Source: Microbacterium sp. (GTDB lineage: Bacteria; Actinomycetota; Actinomycetes; Actinomycetales; Microbacteriaceae). From it: a DNA stretch of 12,868 nucleotides. Positions 1 through 6,677 of this stretch are shown in pieces. The position numbers and the translations under genes were made by a program. How positions within the stretch are numbered: the stretch's first letter is position 1; every line of letters starts with the position of its first letter. The notes beneath the pieces were generated by a model. The model ran no database searches. It was given only the letters and a program-made list of their open reading frames with translations, and had not been told where the DNA came from. The DNA lies in the NCBI GenBank assembly GCA_003248845.1, contig QFPD01000056.1:1-12868 (forward strand). Direction: 5' to 3'.

Positions 1-192
1 GCCGGCGAGCTCTCGTGGCTGAACGGGTACGGCGACGACGTCATCGCATTCCGCAACGGGAATGTGACCGTGATCGCGAACGCGTCGGACGCACCGCTTC
101 CGCTGCCGTCCGGAACCGTCCTGGTCGCGAGCGAACCCTTCGAAGGGGGCGCGCTCCCGGTCGACGTCGCGGTGTGGATGATCGCCGACTGA
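1..192 (+). CDS. Alpha-glucosidase (GH13), C-terminal end only
   Basis: The window opens inside this gene; 63 residues and a TGA stop at 190-192 are visible. The fragment reads ELSWLNGYGDDVIAFRNG, then VTVIANASDAPLPLPSG and a closing VDVAVWM. This is the layout of the small beta-sandwich that ends actinobacterial GH13 alpha-glucosidases and related maltose/sucrose hydrolases: a 'W-L-exposed, x-x-V-I-A-F-R-N' strand, a 'V-x-V-x-A-N' strand, then 'P-L-P-x-G' and a 'P-x-x-x-A-V-W' terminus. The catalytic barrel lies upstream, so substrate specificity cannot be judged. A LacI-family repressor gene begins one base after the stop, which fits a sugar-utilisation operon carrying its own regulator. 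Family assignment is by recalled similarity to a short tail, so another GH13 member is possible. Confidence 0.65.
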   Translation, partial: AGELSWLNGYGDDVIAFRNGNVTVIANASDAPLPLPSGTVLVASEPFEGGALPVDVAVWMIAD

Positions 193-193
193 G

Positions 194-1207
194 GTGGCGA
201 GCCTCGACGACGTCGCCCGCGCCGCGGGAGTCTCGACGGCGACCGTCTCGCGCGCCCTCAGCGGGCGCGGGCGTACGTCGGAGGCGACCCGCGCGCGCGT
301 GCGCGCCGCGGCGGACGCGCTCGGGTACGTGGCATCCGCTTCGGCGTCGTCGCTCGCCTCGGGCCGCGCAGAGAACATCGGCGTCATCGTCCCGCTCATG
401 GACCGGTGGTTCTTCGCGACGGTGCTCGACGGGATCGCCTCGCGGCTCGCGCCGCGCGGGTACGACATCACCCTCTACAACGTCGCCGCCGACCCCGGGC
501 AGCGGCAGCGACTCTTCGACCGCACGCTCCGCCGCGGCCGCGTCGACGGCGTGATCGTGCTGTCCGTCGCCCTCACCGACGCCGAGATCGCCGCGCTCGA
601 CGCGCTCGAGCTGCCCGTCGTCGGCCTCGGCCTGCCACGGGGCGAGCTCGGCGGTCTGCGCGTCGACGACACCGCGGTCGGGCGCGCGGCGACGGAGCAC
701 CTGCTCGGCCTGGGTCACCGTGACATCGCCCACATCGGTCAGAGCGTCGATGCGGGAGGCCCGTCGGATCCGGCGTACGACGTCCCCACGCGCCGGCGCC
801 GAGGCTTCGAGGCCGCGATGGCGGATGCCGGGGCGACCCCCCGCTTCGTCCCGAGCGACTTCACGGTCGAAGGCGGTCGCCGCGCCGCGGTCGCACTGCT
901 GAGTGCGCCGACGCGGCCGACCGCGATCTTCGCCGCCTCGGACGAGATGGCGTACGGCGCGCTGACCGCTGCGCGCGAGATCGGACTGCGCGTGCCGGAG
1001 GACCTCTCCGTGATGGGCGTCGACGGCCACGATTTCGCCGAGCTCTTCGGTCTCACGACGATCGACCAGTTCCCGCACGCGCAGGGAGAGCGCGCCGGCG
1101 AGGCGATCCTCGCCGCCGTCGCCGGCGACGGCGAGCCGGTCGGAACTTCGTCCTCCCTGCCGTTCGCGCTGGTCACCCGCCGCACCACCGCTCCCCCGCG
1201 GGCCTGA
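194..1207 (+). CDS. LacI-family transcriptional repressor
   Basis: A 337-residue DNA-binding regulator of normal length for the LacI/GalR family. Residues 3-22 (LDDVARAAGVSTATVSRALS) form the N-terminal helix-turn-helix. Residues about 37-58 (RAAADALGYVASAS and on) are the third helix and hinge helix. From NIGVIVPLMDRWFF (61 on) to the C terminus runs the two-lobed periplasmic-binding-protein-like core, with typical markers RRRGFEAAM, AIFAASDEMAYGAL, PEDLSVMGVDGHDFAELF and LTTIDQFP. The GTG at 194 follows the upstream stop by one base, so translation is probably coupled and the gene co-transcribed with the alpha-glucosidase. By context the effector is probably an alpha-glucoside or maltose-type sugar; that is inference. 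Any operator should sit at the operon promoter, outside this window. Confidence 0.93.
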   Translation: MASLDDVARAAGVSTATVSRALSGRGRTSEATRARVRAAADALGYVASASASSLASGRAENIGVIVPLMDRWFFATVLDGIASRLAPRGYDITLYNVAADPGQRQRLFDRTLRRGRVDGVIVLSVALTDAEIAALDALELPVVGLGLPRGELGGLRVDDTAVGRAATEHLLGLGHRDIAHIGQSVDAGGPSDPAYDVPTRRRRGFEAAMADAGATPRFVPSDFTVEGGRRAAVALLSAPTRPTAIFAASDEMAYGALTAAREIGLRVPEDLSVMGVDGHDFAELFGLTTIDQFPHAQGERAGEAILAAVAGDGEPVGTSSSLPFALVTRRTTAPPRA

Positions 1208-1224
1208 CGTCGGGGGCGAGCGTA

Positions 1225-1305
1225 CAGAACTCCTCCTCTCCGTGACGAAGTCGTCCGTCGAACCGTTTCGATCGGGCGCAGGGCGTCGAAATCGGAGGAG
1301 TTCTG
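1225..1305. repeat. Intergenic inverted repeat with 12-bp arms and long loop
   Basis: CAGAACTCCTCC at 1225-1236 is matched exactly by its reverse complement GGAGGAGTTCTG at 1294-1305. Outside the arms the match continues imperfectly (left gcgta before the arm, right catgc after it). Inside the 57-base spacer is a second smaller pair, TTTCGA (1266-1271) and TCGAAA (1286-1291). There is no T-run after the right arm, so it is a poor intrinsic terminator. It lies between the lacI-type gene and the next promoter. A dispersed palindromic element or a structured RNA are both possible; no second copy is seen in this window. Confidence 0.6.
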
Positions 1306-1351
1306 CATGCCCTCTCTCCGCCGCCCCCGGATCGTGAGGAGCGTGGGCGGT

Positions 1352-1363
1352 TAGGGTCGGAGG
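1352..1363 (+). promoter_or_regulatory. Leaderless promoter, -10 element of amidohydrolase gene
   Basis: TAGGGT at 1352-1357 fits the actinobacterial -10 consensus TAnnnT and is followed by exactly six bases and then the GTG start at 1364. Transcription would therefore begin at or next to the start codon, giving a leaderless mRNA. No convincing -35 hexamer is seen at 16-18 bases. A GGAGG sits directly against the GTG, too close to act as a normal ribosome binding site. The same geometry recurs before sufS at 6666. Confidence 0.5.
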
Positions 1364-2578
1364 GTGAGCATCGATCTCGAGGCCCTGTACATCGACCTGC
1401 ATCGCCATCCCGAACTCTCGTTCCAGGAGACCCGGACGGCCGGCGTCATCGCGCGCGAACTCGACGGCCTCGGCCTCGACTACACCGAGGGCCTCGGCAA
1501 GACCGGCGTCGCCACCGTCATCCGCAACGGCGACGGTCCCGTGGTGTGGCTGCGCGCCGACATGGACGCCCTGCCCGTCAAGGAGCAGACGGGTCTGGGG
1601 TACGCCTCCACCGCCCGCGGAATCGACCCCGCGGGCACCGACGTGCCCGTCATGCACGCCTGCGGCCATGACATGCATGTGACGGCTCTGCTCGGCGCAC
1701 TCGAACGACTCGTCGCGACGAAGGACGAATGGGCGGGCACCGTCGTCGCGGTGTTCCAGCCGGCGGAGGAGTACGGCGCCGGCGCACAGGCGATGATCGC
1801 GGACGGTGTGCTGGATGCCTACCCGAAGCCCGACATCGTCCTCGGCCAGCATCTGACACCGCTCCCCGCGGGCGTCGTGGGCGTGCGGCCCGGCACCCAG
1901 ATGGCCGCCTCCGACGGGATCACCGTGCGCCTCCTCGGTCGCGGCGGCCACGGGTCGCGTCCGCACGCGACGGTCGACCCCATCGTCATGGCGGCCGCGA
2001 CCGTCATGCGCTTGCAGACGATCGTCTCGCGCGAGATCGACCCGCGCGAGATGGCGGTCGTGACCATCGGCGCGATCCATGCCGGGCTGAAGAACAACAT
2101 CATCCCCGCCGAAGCGACGCTCGAGCTGAGCCTGCGCTACCCCGACGATGCCGCCCGCGCCGACGTGCTCGCCCGCGTGGAGCGCATCGTGCGCGCCGAA
2201 GCGGCGGCATCCGGCGCCGCCGAGGAACCCGTCATCACGACGCTCCACTCGCTGCCGCCGACGATCAACGACGCGGATGCCACGGCGCGCCTCGTTGCCG
2301 CGTGGCAGCGTGCGTTCGGCGAGGGCAGTGTCGTCGACCCCGGTATGTTCACCGGCAGCGAAGACGTGTCCTGGTTCGCGCGCGAGGCCGGCGTGCCGCT
2401 CGTGTACTGGTTCTGGGGCGGCCTCGATCCCGAACGCTTCGCCGATGCCGTGGCCCGTGGCGCGGTCAACGAGGAGATCCCGACAAACCACTCGCCGTAC
2501 TTCGCTCCCGTCCTCCACCCCACGATCGAGCGGGGGGTCGACGCGCTCGTCGTCGCCGCGCGGGAGTTCCTCGCGTGA
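1364..2578 (+). CDS. M20-family amidohydrolase (N-acyl amino acid / hippurate hydrolase type)
   Basis: A 404-residue cytoplasmic metallohydrolase of usual length for the M20D amidohydrolase group (IAA-amino acid hydrolase, hippuricase, aminoacylase-like). It hydrolyses the amide bond of an N-acylated amino acid; the acyl group cannot be read from sequence. Visible landmarks are DLHRHPELSFQE near residue 11, RADMDALPV near 64, the metal-binding HACGHDMH (C100, H102), the acidic pair E135-E136 in PAEEYG, H163 in GQHL, and H376 in NHSPYF. The lid/dimerisation domain is about residues 180-290, with GRGGHGSRPH and GLKNNIIP. The GTG start follows a leaderless -10 element by six bases. The stop overlaps the GTG of the next gene (GTGA at 2575-2578), so the two are co-translated. 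Confidence 0.92.
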   Translation: MSIDLEALYIDLHRHPELSFQETRTAGVIARELDGLGLDYTEGLGKTGVATVIRNGDGPVVWLRADMDALPVKEQTGLGYASTARGIDPAGTDVPVMHACGHDMHVTALLGALERLVATKDEWAGTVVAVFQPAEEYGAGAQAMIADGVLDAYPKPDIVLGQHLTPLPAGVVGVRPGTQMAASDGITVRLLGRGGHGSRPHATVDPIVMAAATVMRLQTIVSREIDPREMAVVTIGAIHAGLKNNIIPAEATLELSLRYPDDAARADVLARVERIVRAEAAASGAAEEPVITTLHSLPPTINDADATARLVAAWQRAFGEGSVVDPGMFTGSEDVSWFAREAGVPLVYWFWGGLDPERFADAVARGAVNEEIPTNHSPYFAPVLHPTIERGVDALVVAAREFLA

Positions 2579-3453
2579 GCTGGTCCGATCTCGGACTTCC
2601 CGAGGCCCCCGAGCCGAGCGGCAACGAGGCCCCCGCCCCGCGCCCCCGCCGCGAGCCGAAGCCGCCCAAGCCCCCGAAGCCGCCCAAGCCGCCGCGCGAA
2701 CCGCGCGATCGAGGCGATGACGGCGACGGCGGATCGCGGACGCCGCTGATCCTCGGGATCATCGCGGGGGTTCTCCTCGTCGCGGTCGTCGTGACGCTCG
2801 GGATCGCGTTGACCCGTCCCTCCTCCGACGCGAACCCCACGACCCCGCCGACGTCGGATCCCGCGAGCGCTGCGCCGACGGCGCAGCCGACGAGTACGGC
2901 GACGTCCTCGCCCGACGAAGTCGGCGCCCCCGTCGCCCTGCAGTTCGCCGGCACCGGCTTCACCCTCGTCGACGCGAACAAGAAAGCGGTGTTCACCTAC
3001 CAGTGGCGCGATAAAGTCGACGGCGCCGTCGCCGCGCTGACGAAGGCGTTCGGGGCCGCGCCGACGCAGCGCGTCGAGGCGGGTGACGGCACGAGCTATC
3101 CCGACTACACCATCTATCAGTGGGACGGATTCCTGCTGTACGACATGGTCGACGGCACCGGCGGCGCGCAGCGCGCGACGTTCACGCAGCCCTCCTACGC
3201 GACGTTCTCGCGCACCGACGTCGGCGAGATCAGGCTGACGGCCGAGCACGGCATCGCGATCGGCGCGACGGTGGATGCCGTACGTGCGGCCCGCCCCGAC
3301 AAGGAGATCCCCCGCGGCAGCGCCGGCTCGATCCGCTTCGTCTTCGACCTCGCGCGCTCCAAGGCCGGCCCGCCGGTGCAGTACAGCATGGTCGTCGACA
3401 CCGACGGCACATCCGTCACCGCGGTGCTGTACTACTTCGCCGCCGGTTCCTGA
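2575..3453 (+). CDS. Membrane-anchored protein with Pro-rich (KPP)4 segment, unknown function
   Basis: A 292-residue protein begun at the GTG overlapping the amidohydrolase stop; the reading frame is open further upstream, but only inside the amidohydrolase gene. Residues 1-55 are charged and proline-rich, containing four KPP units at 29-40 and then a basic/acidic stretch. Residues 57-79 (TPLILGIIAGVLLVAVVVTL) are one strong transmembrane segment. Residues 81-116 are a Ser/Thr/Pro/Ala linker. Residues 117-292 form a folded, presumably extracellular domain with alternating strands (VALQFAGTGFTLVDA, YPDYTIYQWDGFLLYD, GSIRFVFDL, VTAVLYYFAAGS) and no visible catalytic motif or cysteine. I do not recognise the domain. 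The topology (short cytoplasmic N terminus, outside C terminus) is inferred from the single membrane segment. The 3' end overlaps the converging VanZ-RDD remnant by 22 bases. Confidence 0.82.
   Translation: MSWSDLGLPEAPEPSGNEAPAPRPRREPKPPKPPKPPKPPREPRDRGDDGDGGSRTPLILGIIAGVLLVAVVVTLGIALTRPSSDANPTTPPTSDPASAAPTAQPTSTATSSPDEVGAPVALQFAGTGFTLVDANKKAVFTYQWRDKVDGAVAALTKAFGAAPTQRVEAGDGTSYPDYTIYQWDGFLLYDMVDGTGGAQRATFTQPSYATFSRTDVGEIRLTAEHGIAIGATVDAVRAARPDKEIPRGSAGSIRFVFDLARSKAGPPVQYSMVVDTDGTSVTAVLYYFAAGS
2659..2694 (+). repeat. In-gene tandem repeat encoding (KPP)4
   Basis: Two adjacent 18-base units that differ at one base encode four Lys-Pro-Pro triplets. The unit is short and near-identical at DNA level, so copy number may vary between strains by slippage. 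The encoded segment is a cytoplasmic, polyproline-type basic stretch just before the membrane anchor. Confidence 0.7.
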
Positions 3454-4360
3454 GGCACGGCATCCGTCTCGGCGCCCTCGCGCGCGTCGACCACGTCCTG
3501 CCCGGAAAGGAGCCCCGGCAGCCCGCGGCCCCGCCGGGTCCGGAGCATGACGATGAGGGATGCCGCGGCGAAGACCCACGACAGCGCCGCCCAGCCTCCC
3601 GGCAGAAGCGACAGCAGCAGGTAGCCGCCGATCCCGCCGACGAATCGCAGGGGCCGGGCGAGCGGCTGCGGCACAGGACCGCCGCGGTAGCGCAGCTCGA
3701 CGGCGGCGTCGCCGACCGTCCGACCCGTCGTGAGCACCATCACGCCCCAGATCGCGATCGGCACGACGTTCGCCGTCACCTGCGCAAGCGTGCGGTCGAC
3801 GACCGCGGCGTGGTCGCGCACGACGTACTCGAGCACGACCTGCACGCCGACGCCGAGAGCGCCACCGACGAGCACTGACCCGAGCACGTCGCAGACCATG
3901 CCGAGCAGGCGCCGACGCCGGGTGACGGGGCGGGCGCGCGCGGCACCGTCCACGACCCGACGAGGATGCCGCGCCCACCCAGCACCCGCAGGAAGAACCC
4001 GAGGGGGAGGAACAGCAGCACGTTGAGCGCGAGCTGCAGGGCCGCGAAGTCGGTGACACTGCGGGCCGAGCGGAGATCGCCGATGAAGCCCGTGACGTCG
4101 AGGTTGACGCCCGCGCAGGCGTACGTTCCGGCGTCGGGGAGAGGAAGCAGCGTGTACGTCCAGATGGCCAGGAAGGAGACGAGGGCGGCCGCCCAGAGCA
4201 GGGATCGGCCCAGCGTGAGACGCCCGCGGCGGCGATAGCTCACCGCGACGAACGGCACGAACAGCGCGGTACCGACGAGCACGCCGAGGCCGATGGCGAC
4301 CGCCGCGGGATACACCTCGTTGCCCGTGCGTCGATCCTCGCAGGCGCCTGCATTGCGCAC
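3432..4360 (-). pseudogene. VanZ-RDD membrane protein gene, disrupted by internal deletion and frameshift
   Basis: Reading from 4360 on the minus strand, one frame encodes the first half of a VanZ-like domain: membrane segments around VYPAAVAIGLGVLVGTALF and SLLWAAALVSFLAIWTYTLLP, then LQLALNVLLFLPLGFFLRVL up to GGRGILV, about residue 134 (near 3959). That frame then turns into low-complexity PRAPAPSPG sequence. A different frame picks up at about 3953 (VDGAARARPVTRRRRLLG) and gives a good RDD-type domain: GMVCDVLGSVLVGGAL, VPIAIWGVMVLTTGRTVGDAAVELR, YLLLSLLPGGWAALSWVF, GLPGLLSGQDVVDAR, stopping at 3432. The second half of the VanZ domain expected between them (the stretch with 'E-x-x-Q' and 'D-V-D-D-x-x-x-N' in the family) is missing. 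So the gene appears to have lost an internal piece with a frame change. The start is uncertain: GTG at 4360 or in-frame GTG at 4315, neither with a clear ribosome site. An assembly error is an alternative. Confidence 0.65.
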
Positions 4361-4381
4361 GGACCGCAGGGCGCGTAATGT
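4353..4381 (+). promoter_or_regulatory. Possible promoter of the KimA-like permease gene
   Basis: TTGCGC (4353-4358) and TAATGT (4376-4381) are separated by 17 bases, a normal sigma-70-type spacing. If used, transcription would start near 4388, after the annotated ATG (4378) and next to an in-frame GTG at 4390, implying a leaderless message four codons shorter. A perfect palindrome GCAGGCGCCTGC lies just upstream (4340-4351) and could be an operator. The competing view is a ribosome-bound start at ATG 4378 using the weak CAGGG about seven bases before it. Confidence 0.35.
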
Positions 4382-6441
4382 CCGACGCCGTGACCGATGA
4401 CAATCGCGCCGAAGATCGGGCGCCGGCGGACGAGACTCCGATTGCCAAACGCATCCTCATCGGCGAGCCGCTGACCAGCGAAGAACTCGAAGGTCAGCTG
4501 CTCCCGAAGAAGATGGCGCTGCCGATCTTCGCCTCCGATGCGCTCTCCTCAGTGGCCTACGCGCCGCAGGAGCTGCTGATGATCCTGCTGATCGGCGGGA
4601 CCGCCTTCCTCGCGTTCAGCCCGTGGGTTGCGGCAGCGGTCGTCGCCCTCCTCATCGTGGTGGTGCTCAGCTATCGGCAACTCATCAAGGCGTACCCGTC
4701 GGGGGGCGGCGACTACGAGGTGGCCCGCACGAACCTCGGCGAGAAGGCGGGGGTCGTCGTCGCCGCGGCGCTCCTCGTCGACTACATCCTCACGGTGGCG
4801 GTGTCGGTAGCATCCGGCGTCGACAACATCATCTCGGCGCTGCCCGGCCTCGACCCGTGGCGGGTGGAGCTCGCGGTCGGCTTCGTGGTCCTCATCATCC
4901 TCGTGAACCTCCGTGGCGTCCGCGAGGCGTCGACCGCCTTCGCCATCCCGACGTACCTGTTCATCGGGTCGGTGCTCCTCATGATCGCCACGGGGCTCGT
5001 GCGCTGGATGCTGGGGGATGCGCCCATCGCGGAGAGCGCCCAGTTCGCGGTACAGGCCGAGGACCTCAGCCAGGCCGCCGTGATCCTGCTGATCCTGCGC
5101 GCGTTCTCCTCGGGCTGCTCCGCCCTGACGGGCGTCGAGGCCGTCTCGAACGGCGTGCCCGCGTTCCGCAAGCCCAAGGTGCGCAACGCCCAGACGACCC
5201 TCGTGCTGATGGGTTCGATCGCGATCATCATGTTCGCGGGCCTGACGCTCCTCGCCCTCGTGGCCGGTGTCCACTACGCCGAGAATCCCTGCAACCTGAT
5301 CGGCTTCGACTGCAAGGCCGCGGTGCAGCCGAGCCTCATGGCCCAGGTCGCCGCCGCCACTTTCGGAAACGGCAGCATCCTCTTCTTCGTGATCCAGGCG
5401 GCGACGGCGGCGGTGCTGCTCCTCGCGGCGAACACGGCGTTCAACGGCTTCCCCCTGCTGGGCTCGGTCCTCGCCCGCGACGGCTACGCCCCGAAGGCGC
5501 TCAACACGCGCGGCGACCGTCTGGTCTACTCGAACGGCATGATCATCCTGGGCCTTGCCGCCGTGCTCGTCCTCGTGATCTTCCAGGCGAAGCTCACGGT
5601 GCTGATCCAGCTCTACATCATCGGCGTCTTCGTGTCGTTCTCCCTCGGCCAGATCGGCATGGTGAGACACTGGCGGCGCGAGCTGCGGCTGCTCTCGCCC
5701 AAGGCGGTCGGCGAGCGCCGAGAGGCGTGGTCGGGTCTGTTCATCAACTCGCTCGGCGCGACCTTCACCGTCGTCGTGCTCGTGATCGTGACGATCACGA
5801 AGTTCACGCACGGCGCCTGGCTCGTCTTCCTCGCGATCCCCGTGCTGTCCTTCCTCATGATCGGCGTGCACCGGTACTACCGCGACGTCGAGCACGAGAT
5901 CGAGATGGACGACGACGTGCACTTCGGCGCGTCCGGGGACGTCGCGATCGTCCTCGTCGGCAAGCTGCAGAAGCCCGTCGCGAAGGCGCTGGACTACGCC
6001 CTCGCCGCGAAGCACGACAAGACGATCGCGGTGCACATCGCCGTCACGAACGACGACGCGCGTGCCGTGCAGGACGACTGGGCCTTCCACCACATGCCCA
6101 TTCCGCTCCTCGTCATCGAGTCGCCCTACCGCCAGTACGCGGCGCCGCTCGCGCAGTTCATCGCGCAGTACCGCGAAAAGCACGGGTCCTCCGTCGTCAC
6201 CGTCTACCTGCCGCAGTACATCGTCGGCCACTGGTGGGAGAGCATGCTGCACAACCGGCGCGCCCGCCGCATCGCGCAGCAGCTCATGCTCGTGCACGGC
6301 GTGCAGATCACGCTCGTACCGTGGCTGCTCGACTCGTCGGAGCTCATCTACGGCCGCCGCTCGCGCCCGCTGCCCGGCGACGACCGCGCGGGCCGCGTCA
6401 CGACGTACGGCCTGGTGGCCCACACCGACGATCAGCCGTAG
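4378..6441 (+). CDS. kimA: KimA-type K+ uptake permease (APC superfamily)
   Basis: A 687-residue inner-membrane transporter resembling Bacillus subtilis KimA (YdaO), a proton-coupled high-affinity K+ importer whose cytoplasmic C-terminal domain is inhibited by c-di-AMP. Shared landmarks, recalled from KimA, are KRILIGEPL (24-32), FASDALSSVAY (51-61), SYRQLIKAYPSGGGDY (98-113), LLVDYILTVAVSVASGVD (132-149), AFSSGCSALTGVEAVSN (242-258) and LAANTAFNGFP. D54 and Y61 align with KimA D36 and Y43; Y136, T139, S143 and T251 align with the Y118/T121/S125/T230 ion-pathway set. About twelve membrane helices run to residue ~495. Residues ~515-687 form a soluble alpha/beta domain with VAIVLVGKLQKPVAKALDYA and PQYIVGHWWESMLHN. 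It has a longer N-terminal tail than KimA. Substrate K+ is inferred; a generic amino-acid permease is the alternative. A Kdp operon lies 4 kb downstream. Confidence 0.85.
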   Translation: MSDAVTDDNRAEDRAPADETPIAKRILIGEPLTSEELEGQLLPKKMALPIFASDALSSVAYAPQELLMILLIGGTAFLAFSPWVAAAVVALLIVVVLSYRQLIKAYPSGGGDYEVARTNLGEKAGVVVAAALLVDYILTVAVSVASGVDNIISALPGLDPWRVELAVGFVVLIILVNLRGVREASTAFAIPTYLFIGSVLLMIATGLVRWMLGDAPIAESAQFAVQAEDLSQAAVILLILRAFSSGCSALTGVEAVSNGVPAFRKPKVRNAQTTLVLMGSIAIIMFAGLTLLALVAGVHYAENPCNLIGFDCKAAVQPSLMAQVAAATFGNGSILFFVIQAATAAVLLLAANTAFNGFPLLGSVLARDGYAPKALNTRGDRLVYSNGMIILGLAAVLVLVIFQAKLTVLIQLYIIGVFVSFSLGQIGMVRHWRRELRLLSPKAVGERREAWSGLFINSLGATFTVVVLVIVTITKFTHGAWLVFLAIPVLSFLMIGVHRYYRDVEHEIEMDDDVHFGASGDVAIVLVGKLQKPVAKALDYALAAKHDKTIAVHIAVTNDDARAVQDDWAFHHMPIPLLVIESPYRQYAAPLAQFIAQYREKHGSSVVTVYLPQYIVGHWWESMLHNRRARRIAQQLMLVHGVQITLVPWLLDSSELIYGRRSRPLPGDDRAGRVTTYGLVAHTDDQP

Positions 6442-6462
6442 GGCGCCGGCATCCCCGGCGTC
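6442..6462 (+). terminator. Terminator-like hairpin after the permease gene
   Basis: Immediately after the TAG stop (6439-6441), GGCGCCGG (6442-6449) pairs with CCGGCGTC (6455-6462) around a five-base loop: eight pairs including one G-U. No T-run follows, as is common in high-GC actinobacteria, so termination strength is uncertain. Confidence 0.45.
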
Positions 6463-6471
6463 GGCCCTCTT

Positions 6472-6617
6472 GGAAAGGTGGCGCATATGCGGGGGTGAAT
6501 CGCGCCGGCCCCAGCATCTGCGCCACTCATTTCCCATCCCGCTGCGGCGGCGAAGGAAAAGTGGCGCGTGCGCGAGGGTCAGGGGCGGGGAGCCCGGCGT
6601 TCGCGCCACCTGTTTCC
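6472..6617. repeat. Two tandem copies of a palindromic GGAAA...GTGGCGC element
   Basis: The core GTGGCGC occurs four times in alternating orientation, each with GGAAA just outside it: GGAAAGGTGGCGCA (6472-6485, plus), TGCGCCACTCATTTCC (6519-6534, minus), GGAAAAGTGGCGCG (6555-6568, plus) and CGCGCCACCTGTTTCC (6602-6617, minus). Each plus/minus pair can fold into a hairpin. The first has an 18-bp stem (6478-6495 with 6509-6526) with two mismatches and a 13-base loop. The second pairs 6561-6573 with 6597-6609 with two mismatches. In the downstream arms the GGAAA and the core are two bases further apart. The two hairpins share core but not loop sequence, so they behave like a dispersed palindromic family (REP/BIME style) rather than a simple duplication. 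No coding function is seen here. Confidence 0.75.
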
Positions 6618-6665
6618 GTGAGCGGATGCCACGTCATGCCCCGCGCCCGGCGGACGCACGGGGCG

Positions 6666-6677
6666 TAGCCTAGAGGG
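6666..6677 (+). promoter_or_regulatory. Leaderless promoter, -10 element of sufS
   Basis: TAGCCT (6666-6671) matches TAnnnT and is followed by six bases and the GTG start of sufS at 6678, the same geometry as at 1352. Transcription would begin at the start codon. No -35 match is visible at the expected place (about 6643-6648). Confidence 0.5.

Noticed and set aside
1225-1305. Intrinsic terminator for the lacI-type gene
   Set aside because: The 57-base loop is far too long and no T-run follows; kept as an inverted repeat instead.
41-2518. Very long open frame on the minus strand (825 codons) opposite the lacI-type gene and amidohydrolase
   Set aside because: Its product is rich in R, D, H, V, G with no domain pattern, and it lies antisense to two well-supported genes; this is the usual high-GC shadow frame.
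3776-4360. VanZ frame taken as a complete 194-aa gene
   Set aside because: After GGRGILV the frame becomes low-complexity sequence while the clear RDD domain continues in another frame, so the end of this frame is not genuine protein.
4316-4377. ydaO/c-di-AMP riboswitch before the KimA-like gene
   Set aside because: Only about 60 bases are available, much less than the aptamer needs, and none of its conserved segments are seen.
4549-6609. Long minus-strand frame opposite the KimA-like gene
   Set aside because: The product is an H/E/D/R-rich complement of a hydrophobic protein, with no family motifs; a shadow of the transporter.
6472-6617. CRISPR array or tRNA gene
   Set aside because: Repeats alternate in orientation and number only four with uneven spacing; no cloverleaf can be drawn.
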